This document shows positions 32,401 through 44,215 of a stretch of 64,000 nt of DNA, in pieces. A program made the translations under genes and the position numbers. The stretch spans positions 507,501-571,500 of the forward strand of contig SEMN01000315.1 in the NCBI GenBank assembly GCA_005408345.1. The letters are read 5' to 3'. The notes under the pieces were generated by a model. It worked only from the letters and a program-made list of their open reading frames with translations. It had not been told where the DNA came from and searched no databases. This stretch comes from Macquaria australasica. Lineage: Eukaryota; Chordata; Actinopteri; Centrarchiformes; Percichthyidae. Within the stretch, counting starts at the first letter, position 1; each line of letters opens with the position of its first letter.

Positions 32401-35400
32401 TGTGTCCTCTATCAGTGGCCAGCAGGAAATTCAACAAAAACCACATAAGTAAATCTTTTATGAGTTTATCATTGATTGGGAGCGTCATAAAATTCCTGTG
32501 GGTGGTTGTTCCTAAACACAGTCTGAGCTTGAAACTGAGTTACAACAGCCAAGAGTGTCTCAACTGATGGTCACACAATATTTTATTGAGTCCAGAACTA
32601 CGAAGTCAAAGACAACTGTTGTTTGATCAATGCCTGAGTCGTTGGTTAAGATCGCCACAGAGAGAATCCATTCATGCTTTTTTTAATAGTGATAAGGTAG
32701 CACAGACGTCTTAATGCTTAACACTCTCCTGTTGCAGCTTCTCAGAGGTGATAATTTGCTGGGGGTTTTTTTAGTGCTAATTATAGCATGCCAACTTGTT
32801 AAACTAATATTGTGAACGTGGTTCTCATTATGTGGAAACACATACGTACCTTTTTATAACCTCATCTCTAATTCTAGCACTTCTGTTTCTCTCTCTCTCT
32901 CTCTCTCCCCCCCCCCCCCCCCCACCTCTCTGTATTCGTGTACTTAGTGTGTTTATGCACTTGTTTGTTGTTGTCTTTGTTATTTGCTTCTTTCAGTTTG
33001 TTTGTCTTCTGTATTTAGATGCAGGCCTACGAATCCCCAATTACACATTACACCATAATAGGGCAAATGATCCCCAGCTTTTTGCTTTCTTCAAGAAACA
33101 CTAAAATCTCACCTAAAACTCGTAAATGCATAGACCACACATTTTCTGCATCATATAATTCTAAACAAAGAGGTGTTGCTATACTGATACATACAAAAAG
33201 TTTCATTCCCAAAATAAAAACACTGTTGTAGACCCAGATGGTCGCTTTGTTTCTTTTAATGGACTTATCAGGAACGTGAAAATAACAGTAGCCAACATTT
33301 ATTGGCCCAAAGACAACAATCCACATTTGTTTCACACAGTATTCTCACACATTATGGAATTGTCTGACTCAAATAGCAGCATACTTCCTTGTATGAAACC
33401 AATGATGATGTGATGTCTGTTTTTTGTAGATGTGAACGAGTGTCTTGTCAATAAAGGAGGCTGCTCTCATCTGTGTGTGGACCAGCCGATGGGTTTCGAC
33501 TGCGACTGCCCTGACAACATGAAGCTGATCGGGGACAGCCAGTGTGAGGGTGAGTGGCAGCTTGATACCTGACAACAGCTGCTTAATTTAGTTTTACATC
33601 TCTAGATTTGTCCTGACTCATCACACAAAATGATCTTAATATATCTGACGGTGCATTGGAGGCTTGGATTTTAAAGGAATGATTTATTTTTGGGGAGAAT
33701 GCATCATATTTCCATGAATTCACCTCTGTAAATAATTTTTGCTATTAAGTAATGGGAACTGGACTTCCATGTACTCTATCTTTAACACACTCCTATGCTG
33801 TATCCTTAAAATTCCTTTTCAAGTGTCGGTTCTTTTATCTAGAGGTCAACACGTGCCTGGAGAGCGATGTGTGTGATCAGCTGTGTGTTCACATGAATGG
33901 CAGCCTCGCCTGCGACTGCCACGAGGACTACCAGATGAATCAAACAACCAGAGAGTGCAAGGCCAAAGGTGAGAAACAAATGAACAATGCACCTGGTAAC
34001 CAGCCAATGACAACATAAAGGTTCAAGATGGTTTTGTGCACACTGTTTCACTTACAACAGAGATCCTCGGTTTGATCCCAGGACTTTCCTGCTTGTATTT
34101 TTTTTTTTTTTTCATCTGTAGAGCATAAGGCTGTTTTTCATATTATTATATTGATTTCAGCCATATAGCCAATTTGGCCGGAGACTACAGCTGAACATTT
34201 GCCTTCTATGCAAACTTCTGTTGACTCATTGTACCTAACAAACTAATAAAATCAAATGGCAACACAGTAAGTCTTAAAATTGCTTTAAATTGACACTTTT
34301 ACATTGATTTTTAACACCAACATGAAATTTACAGTCTCAAATTTCTTTAAAGCAGCACTAATCAGTATTTTTTATATCAACAATGGATCAAATGACCATG
34401 TATAATGCAAAAGAGGTCACCCTATCACCTGACTGCACTTCCCCCTCAGCTCTATGGAGCGTTTTAGCTCAATGAAACCATTTTCACTGCATTTGTCCCT
34501 CACAACATAATGAATAGAGCACCTGGTGAAGGGTTGGTTTCCCTCCGGTGCTAGCCCTACTAGAAATAGCGTAGTCATGGAATTTGCATAAGGACTCACT
34601 AGAATACATGTTTGCACAACTTGTATGTTATCATTGGCATGTGTTGGGTTTGATTACTCAGCCAGGAGTTGTTTGATATTGAGGTTCCACCTCAGTAGAT
34701 TGATTTACAGTGTAAATCAAGTGTGACTATACAAACATATTAGCTAACATACTAGTCTTGTGTCCTCAGGGTTGTATTATTTCTATTGTGATCTGCTGTT
34801 CTGTGACGTCCTTTCCATTGTATTAGCAGATAATAACATCCGGTTGGGTATTGTTGGATTTTTTTTTTTCCTGATACGCTGCTGGTATGTACGCGGCTGT
34901 ATGATACCTGAGTTTTGGTACAGATGCCAAAACATGAACCTGAAGTTTTACATGCTCCCACTGATGACATTACAGTTTTACTTGAGTGTGTTGCCTATAA
35001 TCAAGTCCGCTGATTTGTTACTAAACTCTGACATGGCTGACAGGTTGGGTTGCTTTCATTTTCCAGTTTGAAATAATTCCAGATATTTTAGTTACTTGTT
35101 TCCCTTTTTCAAACAACATGCCTCAATGCCGCTCATTATTGATAAAGCTCAGGACATCTCAAGTTATGATTAATTAAACCAGAACGAGTTGTGTGTGTGT
35201 GTCCTTCCAGGAGATGAGGCTCAGCTCGTTTTCAGCTCTTCTAGAGGAATGCGATGGATAAGCATCACTGGCACTGAGTACAGGGAACCGGCACCACGTT
35301 TACCAGGACCAGGGCCAGTGGCGGCCTTGGCCTCCAACCGAACGCTGTACTGGGCCCGGCAAGGACGAGGCTCCGTATACAGGTAACAGAGTGGAGCTGT

Positions 35401-38400
35401 AGCTGCGGCAACCACCGCTCTATATTACCTTCCAAAGCCAAAGCAATGATTGAGGGATGTGACAGTTGCGACTCCTGTTAAAAGCACAATCTGTGATCCG
35501 AATGTAAACAAATGAATAACCCCATCCAACCATTGTCCACCACTTGTCTGGGTCTCTGTGGCAGCAGGATCTGCAAGATAACTCGGACATCCTTTTCCCT
35601 CTTCCCCCTTTATCCAGCGACTCCTTTCCAGCTCCCAGAACTTTCCACAGGCAGATGCAGTATGCAGTCCCTCCAGGGGATTTATTTAAATTTGCTGTAT
35701 TTTTATGTCTTATTTTATTTGACAGTGCTTATTGATCGCCTAAAAGGCACTGGCCAGATGTTAAAAAGAGAATAAAACAACATATCTTATAAAATTCATA
35801 TACACAACATAATAAATGTGCACAAAATACCACAGTAAGAACGGTAGGTATTGAGTTCCTTGATGTGTACTGGCCGTAAAGTCCCTTCTTTTGTTCACTG
35901 AAAAATGCTGGAAGAAATTCTGGTAGACATCCAGGAAACAGATGCCTGAACCACCTCAACCGGCTCTACAAAACACAAATTTCTGCTTCTTTATGCTTTG
36001 TTGTACCCTTTATATTTGGCTGCTAACTCAGTGATAAGAATACAAAGGGTGGGTGGTTGGTGATATTTAATCCTGCTAACATAGTTTCTCTGTGTGGTGG
36101 TATGTATGTGAAATATCATTCTCATTGAAACTGCTAAAAAAAATTTCCCTTTGGGGATAAATAGATTTAGGTTTAACTTAACGTCTTTTTAACATTTTAA
36201 CCAACAGATTCATCTAACAAAAGCACTTAACAGGAAGTTTAGGTTGTAGAGAGAGTAGGCTGTCATTGTATGTTACAACAGAAAGTGATCATAGTCATTG
36301 TCTGTAATGGTTCCTGTTTGTGTAATTTGACTTTATTCGAGGATAAACCTTCTGGTTTTGACTTTGTGCTGTGATAAAACACAGAACTGAAGTGATACAA
36401 CACAATCAAGTTGTAAAATGAAAAAACAAAAGAACAAATACCTGAATAATACTCAGTGACATTCAACAGTGATACACAAGATAAAGTAATAGGGAAGTGA
36501 AAGTCATAGAGGACGGTTTCTGAGTGAGAAAGATTTTGACCTGATGATGACGCTAGATGAAAAGTCCTGAGGGGGACGTGAATGCCTGCACCCAGTTTTG
36601 TGCAAATTCATCCAATCATTATGGAGACATCTCACTCAAAACCAAAAATGTCAGCCTCATGGTGACGCTAGAGGGAAAAGTCAAGAGGATCACCAAAGTC
36701 ATTAGGCCTCTGGGGATCATGAATATTTGTACAAAATGTCTTGCCAATCCATCCAGTAGTTGAGATATTTCAGTCTGGACCAAAGAGGTGAACTGAGTGT
36801 CCGACATTGCCGTCCCTAGAGCCGTTCCGCCAGCTAAAAACAATCATGGAAGACCGTAGTTATTGGGTTGCATATGGCGATCAGGTTTTCTGAGTTTACA
36901 TGGGAAGAAATGAAGGAACCCATTGAAGGATGAAGCCATGCACTGTCATAGTCGGGATTTGGATGGATTGTTTAGAACAGAACTTTGAATATATCTGTAC
37001 TTTTCACCCCTGGATGTTTGTCAGGGTCTCCATGGATGGAAAGCTGCAGGATCCGGTATTGGTGCTGAAAGTTCAAGGTTCAGTGTCAGGCCTGGCTGTG
37101 GACTGGATCCACCAGCTCCTCTACTGGACCAGTATGGAGAGCGGATCTGTTAATATTGGCCTGCTGGACGGTTCGGCTCAGCGTCCGCTTATCACAGGAC
37201 TGGACAAGCCTTCTGCAGTGGCTGTGGATCCTCTCCAAGGGTAGGAGGGGCCCAGGCACTTACTGTTCACTTAAATTAATAGTTAACAGCATCATCAAAG
37301 AGGTTTATTGTACTCATATCAGCAGGAAGCTGTGACGACATATTGTTGCATAATGATCTTGAAATTACAGTTATTTGTTTTAAACGCTTTTCCTCAGCTT
37401 TTTATGAGGTAATACAACACCACTGACGGTAAGAGGTGGTTAAACAAAGGGAGGGGCAGAACATACATTAACAGATGGCTGCTTCAAACTAAAGAGAGCT
37501 GTTTGAAGTGTCTGGTTCCTTCATGCATCTCATCAGTCAGTGCTGCACTTTTTGGTTCAAACATTATCAGCCTTTTTGTTCTCAACTCAAATACATTCAT
37601 GTCCAACCACATGGGTTTAGGTTAGTTTGGGTTTCAGCTTATTCATTTTATTTATTTATTTTTGTCTTTTTCCTTTGTTGAAGCACTATTTGTTTGCCAA
37701 CTTGGAGAAAAAAGCACAGTCTGAATAACATTTACGATAACTTAACAGAATAAGATTAATAAGAAGAAGAATAATGGTTTAACTTTTATATAGCACATTT
37801 CATTGAAAAAGGTGCAGTACAATGTGTTTCACAAAAATGAAAGACAGATTCAAGAAAAGGGAACTTAAAGATGAACTTTTAAAAACAGGATGACGCAAGG
37901 ACCTTATCCCGCAAGTCAGCTGCATTTTTCATCAGCCGCTTCTGTTTTCTCAGGCTGCTGTTCTGGGCTCAGTGTGGCCGCTCCTCAAAGATTGAGAGGG
38001 CTAGCGTGGACGGTCGGGACAGGATGGCTCTGGTCACTTCCTTAATACGTCACCCTGTCGCTCTCTCTGTGGGTATGTTCTGACATTTTACAGGGATAGT
38101 TGTACAGTGAGTTTTGGATCTCTGTTGAATTTGCAGAAGGTGTTAAAATCTGCATTTTCTTTGTATTCATTGTCAAATCTATGTAAATTCTTGTAAATGT
38201 TGTTTGAAGAAGGGGAAAACCCTGTCTGTGTGTATACACTTCCAGCAGAAGCCAGAGGGATGATTGCGACCATGGTTTAATATGTTGCATATGTCTACAC
38301 GTCCTCCAATGTTGTCCTTCATGCTTGTGGGTCATGTTTTCAGGTGATGTTTATTTATTTATTTATTTTTTCCCTAGATGTGCCTCGCCAGCTGCTGTAC

Positions 38401-40900
38401 TGGGTGGACCAGGGACTGAGAAGCATCTCCAGAGTAAATCTAGAGGGGCGTCACCGTAAAACAGTGGTAGAGTCTAACGGTTATCTGGACCGGCCCTTCG
38501 GACTGGCAGTGTTTGAGGTAAAACAACCACATCACAGCCCTATGATGGAAATGGAGACTGGCGTACCCGTGCCTTTCACCCAATGCATCCTGGGACAGGG
38601 TTTAGCTACCCATTCGCTGGGGAGAAAAAAAATGTGTTGAATACGTGGAAACACTCAGTAAATATGTCAGTTGTGTGACACGGGACATCCTGCACAAACC
38701 CGCCATCAATGGCGACCCCAATTTATTTTTTAATTTACTCGACCCAGGTTAAAAAAAATAGCAGCCTGCAAAACCACGACGTGGTCAATTGATGAAGTGC
38801 AGACGTTCCTCTGTTTGCAAGTGTGTCGCATTGAAGATGATGTCACAGCAGTTTCACGCAGCATCGCTGTGACGATCAACTAAGAATCCTGCTTACTTTC
38901 AGGGGGTACTATCTGCAGTGGAAAACGAAATGGAGACAAGTACATGGTACCTAAAGCGAGTTGTGCCGAGCCAAACTGTACCATGCAGTGGAAATGGGGC
39001 TTAAGTGCATTTTATTGAGAAATACTGAACATAAACACACCTGGTTACCAGTAACAGGGAACCTTTAACTCAACCTTCAACTGATAATAAAATCAGATGC
39101 TCTGATTCTTGCAGTGAAATACCAGTTCTGCTAAGTCTGTCCATTCTGCTTCAGGGTTTTGTATATTGGAGTGAAGAAGTGACGCGCTCCATCTGCCGAG
39201 CCAACAAACACAACGGACGCGACCTCCAAGTACTGCTGTCAAACGCCACCTCACCGGGTGGTGTGGTCATCATTCAGCCTGTTCTCCAACCAAACGGTAC
39301 GACCAACCAAATAAATAAATCTTATACTGGATGTCTCAGACTGTACGGTGATTTTGCTAAGGGGTGAAAGGTTTTGTTTTTGTAAGAAGGTCAGGGGACA
39401 CTCTGTTAGTGCTGCTGGCCTTTGACCTTTTGAGTCGCAGTAATGCCACCTTGCAGTCATTAATTACTCTCAACTGATTCTGTTTCTTAGGGCCATCTGT
39501 ATGCGGACATACGAGGAACGTGTGCCGGCACGAGTGCGCTGTCGACCTGCTGTCTGAGCGTCCGGAGTTCAGCTGCACTCCTCCGGAAATGGGACAGAAC
39601 AAATCTCAAGAAACTCCTGCCATTTCTCAGTCAGTTCCTGCATCAACTTTATCCAATCCTACATTTGCTGGAATCCTCTCTCTTATCAGTAAGAAACTGT
39701 TTATTTCCCAAAATATTTTGTCTCAAAACAAATCCTCACCGCATGGCTGAAAAAGCTCCTCTGCTTATCTTTCTTTAGCACTGGCACCGGCGCACACTAC
39801 CGTTAAAAACGGCCACTTTCCCGTCACACATGGGGCTGGTCAACGCATGTCTGCCAATAAAATAAAATGGTCAAACAGAAAAATAGGAGCACTTTGGCAG
39901 TTAAGAGTTGCTGTACAAATGACTCGTAATCAAATATTGACTGTAAAAGATTGTAAAGATGTTATTTTGTCCCTCAGATTGTCCTTAGTTACAGTTTCCC
40001 ATCTGCTTCCCAACATGAGTTTCATGTAACTTAAATGTTTCTCCTGATAGATAAACGATATAAATGTGATGTTCCCGTACACTGATGTCGACACTGTCAC
40101 TCCCTGCTGAGTCAGAATCGGAATTGGATTTATTGCCCAGTAGGTGTTCACGTACAAGGAATTTGCTTTGGTGCATAAATAAGCATAGTAGAGAAAAATA
40201 AAAATATATACATATAAAGCAAGTCAAGAATACAAATATAAAATAGAGAATGTAGCAATAAAAATGAGAAGAAATATTATAAAATAGAATAAGAGAAATG
40301 TACAATATATCTTTTATGAAGGTGAAGAGCTGTACATATTGTGCAGGATGTGCAAAATAACTAGGATATGTGCAAAGGTTCACAGTTTATTGCACGTGCA
40401 AATTTATTAAGAATACAGGTATGTGTTTCGACAGACTACTAAAGGCTATAAAGAAGAGGAGCAATACTTTGTATGTTGCCCAACTGATCAGTCTCCTAAA
40501 TAAAACTAAATATTTTTACAAACCTGTCCACTCATTACTTCCTTGGTTTCAAGCTATATATATATATAATTATTTTTTTAATATACAGTTGTTTCTCAGT
40601 AGCTTCAGCCTGTTTGTTTAAGATAAGGCTGGTGAAAGAAAGTCGACGTTATCTTCTTAATACACCCTCTGTGACGTCTGCGGAGGCTCCTGAAAGTGAT
40701 TCAGTTCTTGTGTGTTCGTGTTCCCAGTGTTCCTCAGTGTGCTGGTGGGATTGGCTCTCTGGTGGTGGAGAGAGGAGTTCAGGCCGTCCAGGTCTCTCAC
40801 TGAGCAGAGCTTCCCCCTCAAAGAGTCCCAAGACCCGCTCATCATCCAGGGGCCAGCCGTGGGTCCAAACACATGTCTCGTCAAGGCAAGACAAGTTTGT

Positions 40901-40953
<53 letters not shown>

Positions 40954-42662
40954 CATACATACACACACATATATATATAAAAATAATAAGCAGACACAGG
41001 CACCTTCATTCACCTTCAGAGAGGAGATACCATTCATTCAGCTGCACATGTGTACATTTGAGATATATATAACTGTTTTAAAGAGGTGTTGATTTTCCAC
41101 TTCATGGTTATTTTGGAGGCTGTGTTTATGGTGTGGCAAACTCTTACACAGGAAAAATGCAACAGGCACATTTAAGAAGAAAAATACTTTTAAAAGGCCC
41201 TGAAAACACATTTTCTCAATCAGCTTCTTACTGAGTGATGGGGTCCTACATGAACACAAAATGTTCTGTGAAAGTTGGAACAGTTTTGGTTATTTCTGTA
41301 TTTGTGTTTTCGTTTGTGCTCTTCATACCGGTTTGAAGTGGGCGTGATTGAGTTGGCAAAAGGTGGTGTTACACATCTCTCTCAGGTTTCAGCCACATTT
41401 GAATCAAAATCTGATGACGGTTGCTGAGTTGTTGCACTGTCGGTCAAATCTGATCAAACCTCACACACAGGTGTGTTTTTTTGATGTCACCAGTTGGTTT
41501 GTGAAGAATCTTTTCATAATAAAATGTGGGTTTACCGCTCCCCACCATCTTTGTCACTTACTCGAGCCAGAAAACCAAAATTTCATCAGTGGTGTGAAGC
41601 CAAGGAGGAGCTGGAGTACTGTAGGTTCAGCAAGCAGCAGCTGCGTGTGTGAAAGTCTGATCTGTCAATCAGGCAAAGATAACCCTGATCATAAAATCTT
41701 TAAAGCTGCAATATCTTCTTAATGAAACAATCATTTTCTAAATCACCACCAAAGCACACCAGAAATTAAATTAAATTAGGTTTTGAGACCCAAACTCAGA
41801 AAACAAGACTAAGAGACTACAGCCACGCTAGTGGCACTGCAGAGCTGTACTTTGAGCTAAATGCTAACTTCAGCATGCTAACCTGTTCACAATGACAATG
41901 CTAACATGCTGATGTTAAGCAGGTTTTATAACATGCTCATCATCTTAGTTTAGCATGCTAGCATTTGCTAATTAGCACAAAACACAAAGTGCTGCTACTC
42001 AGCTGTACTGCTGGACACTACTGAGTTTTAGTGGTGCAAGATGAAAAGTCAGGGGATCACCAAAGTTATTACAGTTTATCAGTTTATGAAGCGTTCGCTC
42101 ATAACCACAAATGTTGACCTCATGGTGGCGCTAGAAGAAAAGTCAGAAGATCACTAAATTCAGTAGGATTCATCATCTGGTAACCATGAATATCTGTACA
42201 AAATATTGTGCACAGAATAAGTGAAAACTTTGTGGTGCTAGAAGAAAAGTCAGTCGATCATTAGGATTAACCCACTAGGCACAGTGAATGTCTGTGTAAA
42301 AAAAAAAAAATGTTAGTGTTTTTAACTGTAAATAACAAAATTCAAGGAATCCTTAATCATATAATATCACCAGTCAAATATTGGGTGATATATTGTTATT
42401 TGACTTTGTAACTCACAAATATAAATATTGTTCTGGTTTCAAACATCCAGTATCAGTTGGACTCTACTGTTTATTAGCTTTTTGTGATTGAAATGCCTCT
42501 CAGTTTTTCTTTAAAAGCACTCCGGTAGCTTCACAGATAAACACAGCTTGACCTGCTCCCGTTAGGTTAAAGGCTTAATGGTGTGCAGTATGTTAACTAC
42601 TAAGCCGTGTGTTTCTCCGCCGCCAGGAAACTCTGCTAAAGCTGGACTTGGACGGTGAATGA
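28708..42662 (+). CDS. LDL-receptor-family type I membrane receptor (candidate full-length CD320 orthologue)
   Basis: Thirteen exons (28708-28768, 29342-29476, 31145-31522, 33430-33549, 33843-33968, 35211-35382, 37025-37240, 37954-38072, 38378-38517, 39155-39296, 39491-39688, 40728-40885, 42627-42662) join in frame to 666 aa. Order: signal peptide; four LDLa modules (about 31-64, 69-104, 106-144, 156-191); EGF with DVNEC start (192-231); second EGF (232-273); six-blade YWTD-type propeller (about 274-536; TLYWAR, LLYWTS, LLFWAQ, LLYWVD, FVYWSE); degenerate EGF; short stalk; TM (about 595-615); 50-residue tail. No NPxY endocytosis motif is present. Family known: endocytic receptors for lipoproteins or carrier proteins. 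It is not LDLR or VLDLR, which have seven or eight LDLa modules and NPxY. The position next to ndufa7 and the tail ending suggest CD320 (inference). Confidence 0.88.
31145..31522 (+). other. receptor exon 3: LDLa modules 2, 3 and 4
   Basis: A single exon carries three LDLa modules. Ca-binding ends are CGDGSDEASC, CRDGRDESQELC and CSDGSDEDNC. Module 3 has Arg in place of Ser and two extra residues in this motif, so it may bind Ca2+ or ligand differently. NNCT is a potential N-glycosylation site. In LDLR several modules also share one exon. Confidence 0.92.
31610..32295 (+). pseudogene. Tc1-like transposase 3' remnant, interrupted
   Basis: Fragment in the receptor intron after exon 3. Readable pieces in more than one frame include LVPIREI, TLWQQFGEGPSLFQHDN, and VEELHWPEQSPDLNPIQHLW with the third acidic-residue region of Tc1/mariner transposases. 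The sequence breaks after TSVSDL near 31915 and resumes with NAAVAEWEQMPAARFQ near 32131, so about 215 nt of foreign sequence is inserted. A GTGTCCACATAC stretch near 32275 resembles a Tc1 terminus. It is a dead copy. Confidence 0.85.
32889..32923 (+). repeat. (TC)n plus C homopolymer
   Basis: A CT-dinucleotide run followed by about 17 C residues lies in the receptor intron, just before an L1-derived stretch. Confidence 0.9.
33075..33405 (+). pseudogene. L1-type LINE endonuclease-domain fragment
   Basis: Broken reading frames give SASYNSKQRGVAILI, DPDGRFVSFNGLI, VKITVANIYWPKDNNPHLFH and ELSDSNSS. These match the N-terminal apurinic endonuclease domain of L1/Tx1-type ORF2 proteins. Several in-frame stops and shifts are present. 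The fragment ends only about 25 nt before the acceptor of the EGF exon at 33430. Confidence 0.8.
33430..33968 (+). other. receptor exons 4-5: two EGF modules
   Basis: Exon 4 (33430-33549) encodes a calcium-binding EGF module beginning DVNEC and containing GGCSHLCVD. Exon 5 (33843-33968) encodes EGF 2 with VNTCLESDVCDQLCVH and CDCHEDYQMN. One module per exon with phase 1 borders is the LDLR-family pattern. Confidence 0.92.
36137..36165 (-). repeat. retroelement tail, reverse orientation
   Basis: AAAAATTTCCCTTTGGGGAT and AAAT form the reverse complement of the TTTATCCCC-AAATT tail seen in many teleost retroelements. It lies in the intron before the exon at 37025. Confidence 0.5.
36538..36845 (+). 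repeat. dispersed repeat, family B, copy 1
   Basis: Contains GGTGACGCTAGAGGGAAAAG and CATCCAGTAGTTGAGATATT, shared with copies at 41815-42300 and 46990-47470. This is a common unclassified teleost repeat and not coding. Confidence 0.75.
38560..39003 (+). repeat. Harbinger-like non-autonomous element with Myb-like fragment
   Basis: One frame gives TWSIDEVQTFLCL, resembling the Myb/trihelix protein that accompanies PIF/Harbinger transposons. The right part (AGGGGGTACTATCTGCAGTG, then GTACCATGCAGTGGAAATGG) resembles the ends of such teleost elements. It is too decayed to assign with certainty and lies in the intron between receptor exons 9 and 10. Confidence 0.4.
39491..40885 (+). other. receptor exons 11-12: degenerate EGF, stalk, TM, tail
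   Basis: Exon 39491-39688 holds four cysteines (VCGHTRNVCRHECAVD, then FSC), a stalk rich in Ser/Thr with NKS sequon, and the first half of the membrane helix. Exon 40728-40885 starts at phase 1 so that the split codon is ATG, giving AGILSLIMFLSVLVGLALWW followed by WREEFRPSRS. This perfect helix is good evidence for the junction. The tail contains FPLKESQDPLII and no NPxY. The exon ends at AAG with a GC donor. Confidence 0.85.
40886..40891 (+). promoter_or_regulatory. non-canonical GC splice donor
   Basis: The exon ends GTCAAG and the intron begins GCAAGA, close to the consensus of GC-AG introns (AG|GCAAGT). Phase 0 is kept with the acceptor CGCCAG at 42626, giving the ending VKETLLKLDLDGE. 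Other donors in the exon do not keep frame with that acceptor as well. Confidence 0.65.
40903..40947 (+). repeat. (CA)n tract just inside the last receptor intron
   Basis: About 22 CA units start 17 nt after the GC donor, followed by a short AT-rich tract. CA repeats near a 5' splice site are known binding sites of hnRNP L. Confidence 0.95.
41815..42300 (+). repeat. dispersed repeat, family B, copy 2
   Basis: Holds multiple TTAGCATGCTAGCATTTGC-type segments and CTCATGGTGGCGCTAGAAG. It lies in the receptor's last intron and shares blocks with the copies at 36538 and 46990. Confidence 0.75.
42627..42662 (+). other. receptor last coding exon
   Basis: Eleven codons and a TGA (ETLLKLDLDGE). The acceptor follows a pyrimidine-rich tract ending CGCCGCCAG. 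The ending KETLL resembles the KESLL near the end of human CD320, as I remember it. Confidence 0.75.
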
Positions 42663-43147
42663 AGAAGGTGTGACACAGGTGGTCGGCTGACTGGGCTTCA
42701 CCTGGTGCCGTCTCCACCCCCGCAGTGGCCTCAGAGCAAACAGGACGACAGACGACAAACCCAGCTGATCACACTGTCGCGTCCCAACATCACTCAAGAA
42801 ATGACTCATTGGTAAATATCTGAGCTCAGATGGGAAAAGCCTTTCAAACAGTAACTTCTGTTGTGTCTTCAGTTTTGAAGAAGCTCTACTTTCAGCCCTG
42901 TTGGCTCCAGAATTGGTCTTGGTTGTTGATGAGGATGTTTGCTTATATTCACTCCGAAAGCTGTGAGCAGCAGTGAACAAGCACACATCAAATTATTTGC
43001 ATTATTTAGCACATTCAGCACAGATGAACTCTGGTATGTTTTGCCTTATTTTTCGAACCCTGTTATCAAAGCATTGTCCTCAACTGGTTACCAGCTGTGT
43101 TACAGCTGTAGGTCTCCAAGACAATTAGTGGAAATGTGATCTGTTTA

Positions 43148-43440
43148 AATTAGAGCCATAAAATGAATTAGTTGATTAATCGCTTAGTCGATCTACAGAC
43201 AATTAATCAGCAACTATTTTGATTATTGATTAATCGTCTAAGTCAAAATACCAAACATTTGCTGCTTCCAGATTCTTAAATATGAGGATTTTCTGCTTTT
43301 CATTTTCTTCTATGACGGTAAACTAAATATATTTGGGTTTCGGTCTGTGGAACAAATCAAGCAATTGGAAGACTGTATTTTTCAGACCAAACGATTAATC
43401 GATTGATTGAAAACAATTGTCAGTTGTGGTCCTAATGTAG
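43148..43440 (+). repeat. teleost dispersed repeat with TTAATCG motifs
   Basis: Starts TTAGAGCCATAAAATGAATT and contains GATTAATCG several times, ending ATTGTCAGTTGTGGTCCTAA. The ends are partly inverted (GATTAATCG / CGATTAATC), so a foldback DNA element is likely. Not coding. Confidence 0.7.
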
Positions 43441-43974
43441 ATTTTTATTGTTTAGTCTCAAGTTTTTGAATGTTTATTTCATCTTATTGCAATTCCCATA
43501 ACTTTACCTTTGCAGTATTGTGGATGGTTTTTACTTTCCAACATCAAACAGGGATATTGTGAATAATTTGACTCCCTTTGCTACCGAAAAACTGGTGTTC
43601 CACTGGTTTGTTGTTGGCCTTCAGGTTAGTTCGTCACTTTGAGACTGTGGTCAGTCAAGGAGATGCATTATTGCATTCTGAATGTACGCTGCCCTTTGCT
43701 CAATGATCAGTCTAATTGGATTATGTAGGGAAATACTCTTATTCCCTTTTCTTGCCAAGAGGTAGATGAGAAGATTGATACCACTCTCATATTGGCACAG
43801 TAAATATGAAACTACACCCAGCTTGGAGCCTCTGCTGGTTGCCTGGCAACCTCACGGCAACGACCAGACTCCAGGAAGCCACTGTTTCCAGCCAGGAAAT
43901 AAGACGTAAATAGGAAGTAACATCACAACATGTCATTCTTACACTTTGTTTTATCTATGGATTAAACAAATGAG

Positions 43975-44215
43975 ATATAACATGTTAATTAGTGAGCTTT
44001 AGAGGTGCTGGTAGGTGAATTCTGTTACCTTTGGACAGAGCCAGGCTAGCTGTTTCCCCCTGTTTCCAGTCTTTATGCTAAGCTAAGCTAACCGCCTGCA
44101 AGCTCCTGTTTCATATTTACTGTACAGATATGAGAGTGATATCGATTGTCTTGTCTAACTCTGCAATAAAGTGAATAAGTCTATTTCCCAAAATGTTGAA
44201 CTATTCCTATAAAGC
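43975..44215 (+). repeat. dispersed MITE-like repeat, family A, copy 2
   Basis: Full-looking copy: GTTAATTAGTGAGCTTTAGA start, TTTATGCTAAGCTAAGCTAA core, and CCCAAAATGTTGAACTATTC end. An inverted partial copy follows at 44701. Confidence 0.8.

Larger units (their letters stand above)
35211..39296 (+). other. receptor exons 6-10: YWTD six-blade propeller
   Basis: Exons 35211-35382, 37025-37240, 37954-38072, 38378-38517 and 39155-39296. Five YWTD-like motifs are seen (LYWAR, LYWTS, LFWAQ, LYWVD, VYWSE). The first strand, LVFSSSRGMRWISI, takes the place of LLFTNRHEVR in LDLR and closes the propeller. No insertion or frame break is seen. Confidence 0.9.

Noticed and set aside
39779..40029. Possible extra receptor exon after TTTCTTTAG at 39778
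   Set aside because: It has no good donor, and the direct join 39688 to 40728 makes a split ATG codon that completes a perfect membrane helix.
28708..42662. Calling the receptor LDLR, VLDLR or LRP8
   Set aside because: It has four instead of seven or eight LDLa modules and no NPxY in the tail. Its neighbour ndufa7 does not fit LDLR either.
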